Assembly (NCBI RefSeq): GCF_010747415.1
Contig: NZ_JAAGNZ010000003.1
Location: 310,001-374,000 of the forward strand
Direction of reading: 5' to 3'
Source: Spirosoma agri
GTDB lineage: Bacteria > Bacteroidota > Bacteroidia > Cytophagales > Spirosomataceae
Length of the DNA stretch: 64,000 nucleotides
The notes beneath the pieces were generated by a model. It was not told where the DNA came from. It saw only the letters and a list, made by a program, of their open reading frames with translations, and did no database searches. How positions within the stretch are numbered: position 1 is the stretch's first letter; each line of letters opens with the position of its first letter. This document shows, piece after piece, positions 44,898 to 52,882 of this stretch. A program made the position numbers and the translations under genes.

Positions 44898-45926
44898 ATG
44901 AACGATATCATGCAACTTCTTGTCGACGAGTTTACCGGTTTTTTTGGTATTCACCATTGGATGGCGATGTTCCGATCGGGTGATTACCATTCGTTACTTA
45001 CCTGGAAGGGCATCCAGGCGGCACTTTCCCCCCTGATTCCAGTGCTGTTACTGATCGAGATGGTCCGGGGAGGTTTATACCGCACCTTCAAGGTCGAAAA
45101 CTATAAGATGCCCTTTTTAATCTATATTGTTAACCGCTTCATTTCCCGGTATCTCTCGGTTGGTGCCGTTGCTTTTTGTATCGGTTTGTTTGAAGGGCAC
45201 GCGTTGTTTACGACTACCCTTACCTGGTACTGGTTCATCTACGGGTACATTGTTTGGGAATTTGCCCACTTTGTCTACCATTATTTAGGTCATAAAGTGC
45301 GGCTGTTCTGGTGCCTGCATTCTACGCATCATGCACCGGAAGATATGAACCTTTCGGTTACGTATGCTCACTTTTTCCTGGAGGCTCCATACGCCGACAT
45401 TATACGGACTACCATTTGTCTGCTACTCGGAGTGAATCCTCCCCTTTTGTTTCTGATCATGTTCATTGATGGGACCTGGGGCGCTTTTATCCACGTAGGC
45501 GAAAACCTTCTGAAAGATGGTCGGCTGGGTTTTCTCAATAAAATCCTGCTTACCCCCTCACACCACCGCGTACACCATGCCAAGAACCCGCTTTACATGG
45601 ACACTAACTTTTGTAATTTATTGCCTATTTGGGACAAAGCATTCGGTACCTTACAAACGGAAGAAAAAGAGATAAAAATTGAATATGGCATATCCCGGCA
45701 GGTCAGGCGGGGTCATTTTGGGGATGCTTATTTTGGGGAGTTCTACGCTCTGTTCATCGACATGAAACGGGCTCCCGGCCTGATAAATAAGCTTTTATAC
45801 ATCGTTATGCCCCCTGGCTGGAGTCACACGGGTGATCATAAAACGGCAAAAATAGTTCGCCACAATTATCTTCAGCAGGCCAGCGATGAGCCGGCGGATC
45901 AGGCTAATCCTACTTATACAAACTAG
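44898..45926 (+). CDS. Sterol desaturase / fatty-acid hydroxylase superfamily membrane enzyme
   Basis: A 342-residue membrane protein with about five hydrophobic helices. It has the di-iron histidine clusters of the superfamily: HFVYHYLGH, HSTHHAPE and HHRVHH. These oxygen-dependent enzymes hydroxylate or desaturate sterols, carotenoids, fatty acids or alkylglycerols; the length and the placement of the clusters resemble the bacterial alkylglycerol monooxygenase-like branch. It follows SusCD after a terminator, so it probably has its own promoter. Confidence 0.88.
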   Translation: MNDIMQLLVDEFTGFFGIHHWMAMFRSGDYHSLLTWKGIQAALSPLIPVLLLIEMVRGGLYRTFKVENYKMPFLIYIVNRFISRYLSVGAVAFCIGLFEGHALFTTTLTWYWFIYGYIVWEFAHFVYHYLGHKVRLFWCLHSTHHAPEDMNLSVTYAHFFLEAPYADIIRTTICLLLGVNPPLLFLIMFIDGTWGAFIHVGENLLKDGRLGFLNKILLTPSHHRVHHAKNPLYMDTNFCNLLPIWDKAFGTLQTEEKEIKIEYGISRQVRRGHFGDAYFGEFYALFIDMKRAPGLINKLLYIVMPPGWSHTGDHKTAKIVRHNYLQQASDEPADQANPTYTN

Positions 45927-46000
45927 CCTAAGCCGTCGTCTTTATTATCAGTGGGTGGACTAACAAACATATCTACCGAAATTATGTAAGCGTGCGCCTT

Positions 46001-46028
46001 CGTCTCATCCGGGAGCTTTTAAGAGATT
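46001..46028 (+). repeat. Dispersed hairpin repeat copy
   Basis: It reads CGTCTCATCCGGGAGCTTTT then AAGAGATT; TCTC pairs with GAGA. It lies 75 bases after the sterol desaturase-like gene in the same orientation. Confidence 0.7.
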
Positions 46029-46127
46029 AATTGACGATCAATAGGGGAATGACGAGTAAAACAGGTCAAGTTAATAGACTATAGTTTACTTTGTTAATCC
46101 TAACGCCCAGCGATTCGGGAAAGTAAC

Positions 46128-46422
46128 TCATCGAAGACGTTTCCAAACCTCATTCCAGGGATTGCTAATGCCTTTTAGGTACATAGAATTTCGCTGTATT
46201 CGAACGGAGAACACGGTCGTTGTGCCAATGTAGTTTGCCGTACTGGTATTGGCATACCCTGTTGTCTCACGGTAGGTGCTGTCAGCCAGGGTATAGCTGC
46301 CCCCATGATGAAAAATGGCTACCTCCGTTAAGTCCGCTTTGGGCCAGCGAACTTGACCCAACAGCGGCCAAAAATGTAACGCAAAGGAGTGCTGCGAAGG
46401 AGAGGTTTGATAGACTATTCAT
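46128..46422 (-). pseudogene. Secreted lipocalin-like protein gene with internal deletion and frameshift
   Basis: On the minus strand, ATG 46422 opens a clear signal peptide (MNSLSNLSFAALLCVTFLAA, ending SSLAQ) that runs into junk after about 35 residues. In another frame, overlapping from 46361, the sequence FHHGGSYTLADSTYRE, then IGTTTVFSVRIQ and NPWNEVWKRLR continues to a stop. The latter looks like the C-terminal strands of a small secreted lipocalin-like protein. The two pieces are too close for a full domain, so the middle has been lost. Confidence 0.55.
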
Positions 46423-46545
46423 GGTCTTGACTATTGTTTTTTTAAGAAGATGCCGCCAGCAATCAGTTGGTTTTATATCTGTACAAAAGTATCTGCCAGC
46501 ATTTTACTTCATTATTCAACAACCCAACCACTATCCATTTTCGTC

Positions 46546-46574
46546 TGTCTCAAACAGGAGCTTTTTATGGGACA
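46546..46574 (+). repeat. Dispersed hairpin repeat copy
   Basis: It reads TGTCTCAAACAGGAGCTTTT then TATGGGACA. TGTCTCA pairs with TGGGACA through one G-U pair, so the hairpin is kept in spite of the change. Confidence 0.75.
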
Positions 46575-46622
46575 ATTGTTTTTTACGATTGCCAATGCCA
46601 GGTAGTAACGTACCGTCACTTA

Positions 46623-47036
46623 CTACCAGACTCGTATGCCCAACGATTTCCTGATCTCATTGTGAAAATGTTCGTGATTGGTTGCATTGGTGTTACTCAA
46701 GCTCACAATCGTAAGATCCTCCTCTTGCAAATGGGATAATAGGGCATTCGCCCTGGCGATGCGTCCGGGTCGTTCAGCTACGGTGTAGGTCTTACCCTCG
46801 ACGGCATACTTTCTGACCCACAGCCCATACCCATAACTATCAAGTTTCGGTGAGGTAGTTAAGAGCAAGGCCACCGTAGCGGGTTTCAACAGCTTATTGG
46901 TAAACAAGGTATTCGCAAACGTCAATACATCGCTTACCGTAGAATACATCGCTCCGGCGGTGAAAAAATTTTCGATATAATAGGGTATATCGTTATAAAA
47001 CTGGTTGGTTTTTGGGTTTAGCGAGTAGGTATACAT
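46623..47036 (-). pseudogene. 3' fragment of a class C beta-lactamase-fold gene
   Basis: The 137-codon frame has the late part of a serine hydrolase: NFFTAGAMYSTVSDVLTFAN, the strand pair YGYGLWVRKY and LTIVSLSNTNATN. The signal peptide, SxxK and YxN motifs are missing, so about 60 percent of the protein is lost. Its first ATG lies 12 bases from a hairpin repeat. The remaining sequence differs from the intact hydrolase at 2688, so it is not a direct copy. Confidence 0.7.
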
Positions 47037-47047
47037 GAAGACTCTAC

Positions 47048-47075
47048 CGTCTCAGGTAGGAGCCTTTATTGAGAT
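47048..47075 (+). repeat. Dispersed hairpin repeat copy at a gene break
   Basis: It reads CGTCTCAGGTAGGAGCCTTT then ATTGAGAT; arms TCTCA/TGAGA. It abuts the truncated beta-lactamase-type gene. Confidence 0.75.
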
Positions 47076-47096
47076 TAAAACAAAGGTTGCCTGCTT

Positions 47097-47159
47097 ATAA
47101 TCAAGCTAACGATTTTCGTACCTTGAGAAGCCAGGCACGAAAATCGTTAGCTTGATTAT
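47097..47159. terminator. Long perfect stem-loop
   Basis: Arms 47097-47119 (ATAATCAAGCTAACGATTTT then CGT) and 47137-47159 pair over 23 bases with a 17-base loop. It resembles the terminator-like stems at 27505 and 31428 but here lies between divergent pseudogenes, so it is probably a leftover of a lost gene. Confidence 0.55.
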
Positions 47160-47212
47160 TGATGGAAAAGAAGTTCGAAGCTTATCGTTAATACCCGAAT
47201 CATCCCACTGCC

Positions 47213-47524
47213 ATGAGCCCATATATGCGTTGGTTTGCCCTAAGCTTGCCCCTACTGGCCTTGGGGATACTTTAGCCAAGATTACTATCCAGGATCGTCA
47301 TCCATTTAGCAAGTGCCGATAAGTTGGTGAATAAAGCTGACTTCGGAGGAATCGTCGTAGCTACGACAGTGATCGTTGCCCTGTTTGCCTATGGGGTGCT
47401 ACAAATACAAATGGCTACTCAATCCTTTTCCTAACATGAGCTCAATAAGGCCTGTACCACCATTGCTGTAGGTTCATCCCTGATTGGTTTGACTTTACTT
47501 GGCATCGGCTTATGGGAACACTAG
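47213..47524 (+). pseudogene. Small membrane protein gene with two in-frame stops
   Basis: One reading frame of 104 codons, beginning at ATG 47213, encodes MSPYMRWFALSLPLLALGIL, then TAG, then VNKADFGGIVVATTVIVALF and AYGVLQIQMATQSFS, then TAA, then VGSSLIGLTLLGIGLWEH and TAG. All three pieces stay in the same frame and form three hydrophobic helices, so this is a membrane protein killed by two point mutations. I do not recognise the family. Confidence 0.6.
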
Positions 47525-47569
47525 AACGGCGTAGGAGCCAATTTGATGAAAAACCTAATTTTGATCTTG

Positions 47570-47597
47570 GTCTCAAGTGGGAGCATTTTTGCGAGAC
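47570..47597 (+). repeat. Dispersed hairpin repeat copy
   Basis: It reads GGTCTCAAGTGGGAGCATTT then TTGCGAGACA; GTCTC pairs with GAGAC. It lies downstream of the AraC gene at 47677. Confidence 0.75.
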
Positions 47598-47676
47598 ACT
47601 AACTTTTTAATTTATGTCCAACTCAATCCGTAGGATACGAAGTCAAGATTTTCCTCCTGAGAGTATATCGCTAAAC

Positions 47677-48567
47677 TTACAAGGATGGGACCGACGGGGA
47701 TTGTAACTGCCTTCTATACATTCCGGGTGGAAGGCCAATAATTTTCTTGAACATTCGGGTGAAATGAGGCAGACTTGTAAATCCAGTCAAGTTAGCAATC
47801 TCAGAAAGGGAAGCCTGGCTGGTCGCCATAATATGCACGGCCCGTTCGATTCGTTTTTCCTGAATAAAGGCTAATGGACGTGTTCCTGTATGTGTTTCGA
47901 AGAGACGGGAAAAATACTCCGGATTCAGATTGACCTTTTCGGCTAAAAGCTTGATCGTGAGCGGTAAATGTAAATTGACGAAGACAAATCGCATAGCGTC
48001 CAGAATCTTTACCGGAATCGCTTCGGCCTCCTTAGCCTGAACCATTTCGGGAACCGTAAAACGCGATAACAACTGGAGCAGAATTCCCTGCGTCTCCAGA
48101 AAATCAGAAAACTTCTGCTGGTTATTCAATTGCTGGTATTCCTTGTAATAAATATTCTTTTCGTAGACCGAAGGATTATCCGATCGGTTAATGCCCCTGC
48201 CTGGATTGATTTCTACCAATCGCTGAAAATTGGCTACATCAATTTCTTTCGCCTTTACTTTGGCAATCAGGCGGACAGTAGAAAACATGAATGTACCATC
48301 AGCGGATTCTTCGAAAAACTGAACAAAGTACTGGCTGAGATAACTGGTACATATCAAATTACATAATGTATAACTGGGAATCATATACAGATAGCCCGCT
48401 TCTAGTTTCAGTGTTTTTGTTTGATCAGAGAGTTGCCCTTCTCCTTTATCTATATAATAAATGCGGTGATAGGGGCTAACGACATTTTTATAGTTCCACC
48501 GCGAATTCAATTCGACATGGTCAATATTCAATAAAGAAAAGGTATGTTTTAAAAAATGTTTGTTCAT
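47677..48567 (-). CDS. AraC-family regulator with cupin sensor domain
   Basis: A 296-residue protein. The N-terminal half has the cupin pattern (YHRIYYIDKGEGQLSDQT, LEAGYLYMIPSYTLCNL); the C-terminal half has two helix-turn-helix units (LTIKLLAEKVNLNPEYFSRL and SLSEIANLTGFTSLPHFTRM) and ends GLPPGMYRR. Such regulators commonly sense sugars. It is divergent from the SusD fragment and the fucose-type cluster that starts at 49255, and is the natural candidate to control it. The AT-rich region 48568-48718 would hold the shared regulatory sites. Confidence 0.88.
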   Translation of the reverse strand: MNKHFLKHTFSLLNIDHVELNSRWNYKNVVSPYHRIYYIDKGEGQLSDQTKTLKLEAGYLYMIPSYTLCNLICTSYLSQYFVQFFEESADGTFMFSTVRLIAKVKAKEIDVANFQRLVEINPGRGINRSDNPSVYEKNIYYKEYQQLNNQQKFSDFLETQGILLQLLSRFTVPEMVQAKEAEAIPVKILDAMRFVFVNLHLPLTIKLLAEKVNLNPEYFSRLFETHTGTRPLAFIQEKRIERAVHIMATSQASLSEIANLTGFTSLPHFTRMFKKIIGLPPGMYRRQLQSPSVPSL

Positions 48568-48718
48568 TATTCAGCATAAAATCGACCTAAAGATAGTAAA
48601 GGTCTGTTTTGAGCAAAAAAAAGTCTGTTTTTGCGAAAAATTTCTTATGGACCTCTTTTAGATTTGCCCTATAATCGGTCAGTCTAAAAATTAGATAAAG
48701 CCATTTGGAAGCGTCTCA

Positions 48719-48991
48719 TTCCGGTATGATGATTTGATCCGCTGGAAGGCCGGGAGACTCATTCAGAACTCAGAGACAACCCTGAGCATGAAACTGACCC
48801 CGGCCTTACGCAAAGCGTATGAAGCCGCGGGTGTCAATCTGAGTGGAATCGTGTTGAACGCCGATAATTATATCCTTATCTATCCCAACATTACGGCCCG
48901 TACCTGGAGTGACAAGCTGTATTTATTTTCACTACCCCTACAGGAGTTGAATCTTAACGCTAAGTTACTGCCGCAGAATCCAGGATGGTAG
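48719..48991 (+). pseudogene. 3' fragment of a SusD-family gene
   Basis: The frame reads FRYDDLIRWKAGRLIQNSE, then ADNYILIYPNITARTWSDKL and LPLQELNLNAKLLPQNPGW before the stop. These are the last 90 residues of a SusD protein; FRYDDLIRW is the conserved late helix. There is no start codon and the first 80 percent is missing. It is a different SusD from the intact one at 43078. It suggests that this glycan cluster once had its own SusCD pair. Confidence 0.75.
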
Positions 48992-49254
48992 CTTTGATCG
49001 ATTGGTGAAATAATCGGAGGCTACCGTTCATTGTTCACAAAGGGCTGCTACGCTTAAAAGACTCGACTCCAGCTATGAGCTGGAAGACGAGTATGCACCT
49101 TGCAACTCACCTTCCATTCAGGCACGTTGACCGTACCATGACTTTCATCTCACAGATAGCACTACGACTTAAAAAGTTAGAACGATATACATTTCTGTTT
49201 GGGGATTTTTTTGTGGACAAATCAACCAGGCCCTTAGAATGATAAACGTATTTT

Positions 49255-50322
49255 ATGAGTAACATACAAACCGTACCCTACCAGCAGGCATCAGCATTTG
49301 ATCTTCCCCCGGTTATTTTTGGTACCAGCGGACTGGGAAATCTGTATGAAGCGACGCCCTGTGAGACAAAACGCGCCATCGTAAAAGCCAGTATCGACCA
49401 CTCGCCAGCAAAAGCAGTATTCGATAGTGCCGGTAAATACGGGGCTGGCCTGGCGCTGGAATCGCTGGGGCAATGCCTTTCAGACCTGAACGTAGCGCCT
49501 GAAGACGTGCTCATCAGTAATAAGCTGGGCTGGTATCAGGTGCCCCTCACCACGCCAGAGCCTACGTTTGAGCCGGGTGTGTGGAAAGGGTTAACCCATG
49601 ACGCTATCCAGAAAATCAGTTACGAGGGTATTCTGGAGTGCTTTCATCAGGGAAACCAGTTGCTGGGTTCGTATCGCTCGCAGCTGGCATCTGTCCACGA
49701 TCCGGATGAATACCTGGCCCGGGCCACCAGCCCAGACGAAGCGGAGGCCCTTTATCGGGATATACTGGACGCTTACCGAGCGCTCGCCGAGTTAAAAAAC
49801 GCGGGCCAGATTGCCGGTGTGGGGGTTGGGTCCAAACAATGGCGGGTCATCGAACGCCTTGCCAGCGATGTGGAACTGGACTGGGTCATGATCGCCAATA
49901 GCCTTACGATTCATGATCACCCGGCAGCTCTGATTGATTTTATCCAAACCCTCAACAGAAGGGGCGTACGGGTTATAAATTCGGCGGTTTTCAATGGCGG
50001 TTTTCTGATTGGCAGCGATTATTACAATTACCAACTGGTGGACAAACAGACTACCGAAGGAAAAAGTCTATATGCATGGCGGGATAAATTCTGGTCGGTC
50101 TGCCAGCGGTTCGACGTACAGCCGGCAGAAGCCTGTTTCAACTTTGGCTTTACGGTTCCCGGTGTTAGCAGCGTGGCATTGAGTACGACGAAACCAGCGA
50201 AGGTGAAGCCCAACATCGAGATGGCGACGAAAAAAATTCCCCCGGCCTTCTGGACAGCCCTGGTAGATGAAGGGCTCATTACGCCGGACGACCGACTAAC
50301 CGTAGCGACTCATCAACCATGA
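49255..50322 (+). CDS. Aldo/keto reductase, probable L-fucose/D-threo-aldose dehydrogenase
   Basis: A 355-residue NAD(P)-dependent enzyme of the (alpha/beta)8 aldo/keto reductase fold, without signal peptide. Family motifs are FGTSGLGNLY at the N-terminus, the catalytic Asp and Tyr in VFDSAGKYGAG, Lys in ISNKLGWY and the active-site His in ASVHDPDEY. VHDPD and the length are typical of the D-threo-aldose 1-dehydrogenase branch, which oxidises L-fucose to the lactone. The genes downstream (mutarotase, GH29) fit this substrate. It is the first intact gene of the cluster after the SusD remnant. Confidence 0.85.
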   Translation: MSNIQTVPYQQASAFDLPPVIFGTSGLGNLYEATPCETKRAIVKASIDHSPAKAVFDSAGKYGAGLALESLGQCLSDLNVAPEDVLISNKLGWYQVPLTTPEPTFEPGVWKGLTHDAIQKISYEGILECFHQGNQLLGSYRSQLASVHDPDEYLARATSPDEAEALYRDILDAYRALAELKNAGQIAGVGVGSKQWRVIERLASDVELDWVMIANSLTIHDHPAALIDFIQTLNRRGVRVINSAVFNGGFLIGSDYYNYQLVDKQTTEGKSLYAWRDKFWSVCQRFDVQPAEACFNFGFTVPGVSSVALSTTKPAKVKPNIEMATKKIPPAFWTALVDEGLITPDDRLTVATHQP

Positions 50323-50434
50323 CCATCTGGTAAGGATTTTAGGTGGATTGGCTCACCAAAAGTAGACAGCTAGTTCAGCCATCCTTCTTGTCTGCCTAAT
50401 TTATTAATAGTACGTGAATCAGTTAAACGATAGT

Positions 50435-52870
50435 ATGAAGCCCTGTATTCCTAAGTTGACGATTGTTCTGAGTCTGGTGCTGTACTCTATAGGATGGCTC
50501 GGAACGGCTCAGGCTCAACGGTCCCGTGAGAATTTCGATAAGCTCTGGCAGTTTCACAAGGGCGATATCGCCATTAAGCAAGCGGTAAAAGCGGGTAAAC
50601 AGGGTGGCCTTACCGATGCCAATGTCAAGGTAGTAGAAGGCGAAGAAGCGATCATTGCCTATACCGACAAGAACAAAGTGGCTAATTACAAGCCCAGCGA
50701 CTGGATCAATGTAAACCTGCCGCACGACTGGTTAATCGAGGAGCCATATATCCATGATGATAACATTGGTAGTCAACCAGCCGGGAATGGATATCGGCTA
50801 CCGGGGATTGGTTTTTACCGGAAAGAGTTCGAGGTATCGGAAGCAGATTCAGGCCGGAAAATCACGATTGAATTCGATGGTATTTTCCGGAACAGCACGG
50901 TTTGGGTCAACGGCCATCTGATGGGAAACCATCCGAGTGGCTACCTGCCTGCCTGGTATGATCTGACGAATGTGCTTCGGTACGGAAAGGAAGGCAAAAA
51001 TGTTATTCTGGTCAAGGTAGATGCTACGGACTATGAAGGATGGTGGTACGAAGGCTGCGGCATTTATCGCCACGTCTGGCTTACGAAAACGGACCCGCTC
51101 CACGTTGCCCGGTTTGGTACGTTTGTAACGACCCCTTCGGTATCCGATAGGGAAGCAGTGGTAAGCGTTAAAACGACGATCCAAAACGAGTACAAGGATC
51201 CCAAAACGATTACGCTGGTGTCGAAACTGGTCGATAGTAAGGGAGCCCTGCTCAATACCCAAACCGTATCGCAGTCGATTGCCGCGTTCGATCAGGTAGA
51301 AATTGCTCAGACGGGAACCATTCCGCAGCCGCAGCGCTGGTCGCCCGAAACACCCAACCTGTACAAAGTCCTGACGGAGGTTTCGGAGGCTGGAAAACTG
51401 GTGGATACCTACGAAACGACGTTCGGCGTGCGAACCATCGCCCTGACGACAGAGGGCTTCTTTCTCAACGGAAAATTGTATCCAATCAAAGGGACGGCCA
51501 ATCACCAGGATTTCGCGGGCGTTGGGGTAGCATTGCCCGACAAACTGAATGCGTACCGACTCAAACTGCTCAAAGAAATGGGTTGTAACGGGTATCGTAC
51601 GGCCCACCACCCGCCCACGCCGGAACTGCTCGACCTCTGCGATCAGATGGGCCTGCTGGTCATGGACGAAAACCGGTTGCTCACCAGCACCGACAACGGG
51701 CTGAATGATCTAAAAACGCTGCTCTACCGGGATCGGAACCATCCGAGCATCTTTATGTGGAGTCTGGAAAATGAAGAATCGCTGGAAGGCAACGTAACGG
51801 GTACCCGCATATTGGCCAAGATGGTTGAAACCGCCCGTAAGATCGACACTACCCGCCCCACTACGGCGGCTATGAACCACGGCTGGAACGAGGGCGGCTA
51901 CAGCGATGCAGTGGATGTCGTGGGCTATAATTACGGGCAACGGGGGATGCAGTACGTCAAAGACCACGAAAAATTTCCGCAACGTAAAATGATCGTTAGT
52001 GAGTCGACCAGTTATGTCGCTACCCGGGGCGAACACGAAGACAACAAGCAGAAAGGCTATGTCTCTAACTTCGGTATGGGACTCAGTTGGGGCTTGCAAC
52101 CGGGTCAGGACTGGAAGCACATCGTTCAGTACCCGTACTTAAGTGGTACGTTCGTCTGGTCCGGCTTCGACTACCGGGGCGAACCGACGCCTTACCGCTG
52201 GCCCTGTGTGAGTTCTCATTTTGGGATAATGGACCTCTGCGGATTCCCCAAAGATGGCTACTATGCCTACAAAGCCGCCTGGACCGATACACCGCTGGTT
52301 CACGTGTTTCCGCACTGGAACTGGCCGGGCAAGGAAAGTAAACCGATGAAAATGCGGGGCTACACCAATTGCGATGAAGTCGAGTGGCTAGTCAATGGAA
52401 AACGGGTGCTGAAACAAAAAGTAGAACCATTCGAGTATATTGAGTCGGAGGTAGTCTACCAGCCCGGCCAATTTGAAGCCCGGGGGTATAAGGGCGGAAA
52501 ACTGGTTGCCCGAGAACTTCTCCAAACCACAACGGCTCCTGCTCACCTGACACTGAACGCCGATGTAACGTCACTCAAAGCGGACGGCACCGACGTAGCA
52601 ATTATCAACATTGCCATTCGGGATGCCAAAGGCCGGGTGGTGCCTACGGCCAGCAATCAGGTGAAGTTTTCCATCAACGGGCCGGGACGGATCATCGGCA
52701 CAGGCAATGGCAACCCCAGCAGCCGTGAGTCTGACAAAGCCAGCCAGCGCATGGCCTTCAACGGGTATTGTCAGGTTCTGGTCCAATCCAATCAATCAGC
52801 GGGAGACATTCGGTTGAGTGCTACCGCTGAAACGCTAAAAGGGGCCGAAGTTATTCTGCACGTACACTAA
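50435..52870 (+). CDS. GH2 beta-glycosidase (beta-galactosidase-like)
   Basis: From ATG 50435 the protein has 811 residues and a signal peptide ending GTAQAQ. Domain order: sugar-binding jelly roll (LPHDWLIEEPY, GIGFYRKEFEV), immunoglobulin-like domain, TIM barrel from about 340, then C-terminal DUF4982-type and Ig-like domains (GPGRIIGTGNGNP). In the barrel, NHQDFAGVG and GYRTAHHPP are conserved; the acid/base Glu is in MWSLENEES (usually SxGNE), and SESTSY is the likely nucleophile region. It should act in the periplasm or on the surface, removing beta-linked galactose or a similar sugar from a side chain. Confidence 0.88.
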   Translation: MKPCIPKLTIVLSLVLYSIGWLGTAQAQRSRENFDKLWQFHKGDIAIKQAVKAGKQGGLTDANVKVVEGEEAIIAYTDKNKVANYKPSDWINVNLPHDWLIEEPYIHDDNIGSQPAGNGYRLPGIGFYRKEFEVSEADSGRKITIEFDGIFRNSTVWVNGHLMGNHPSGYLPAWYDLTNVLRYGKEGKNVILVKVDATDYEGWWYEGCGIYRHVWLTKTDPLHVARFGTFVTTPSVSDREAVVSVKTTIQNEYKDPKTITLVSKLVDSKGALLNTQTVSQSIAAFDQVEIAQTGTIPQPQRWSPETPNLYKVLTEVSEAGKLVDTYETTFGVRTIALTTEGFFLNGKLYPIKGTANHQDFAGVGVALPDKLNAYRLKLLKEMGCNGYRTAHHPPTPELLDLCDQMGLLVMDENRLLTSTDNGLNDLKTLLYRDRNHPSIFMWSLENEESLEGNVTGTRILAKMVETARKIDTTRPTTAAMNHGWNEGGYSDAVDVVGYNYGQRGMQYVKDHEKFPQRKMIVSESTSYVATRGEHEDNKQKGYVSNFGMGLSWGLQPGQDWKHIVQYPYLSGTFVWSGFDYRGEPTPYRWPCVSSHFGIMDLCGFPKDGYYAYKAAWTDTPLVHVFPHWNWPGKESKPMKMRGYTNCDEVEWLVNGKRVLKQKVEPFEYIESEVVYQPGQFEARGYKGGKLVARELLQTTTAPAHLTLNADVTSLKADGTDVAIINIAIRDAKGRVVPTASNQVKFSINGPGRIIGTGNGNPSSRESDKASQRMAFNGYCQVLVQSNQSAGDIRLSATAETLKGAEVILHVH

Positions 52871-52882
52871 CCACTTTTACGG

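Noticed and set aside
46220-46654. 144-codon plus-strand frame
   Set aside because: It covers parts of two minus-strand remnants and a hairpin repeat and shows no domain.
48711-48722. GCGTCTCATTCCGG as a hairpin-repeat copy
   Set aside because: It lacks the GGGAGC core and right arm, and is explained as the codons before FRYDDLIRW of the SusD fragment.
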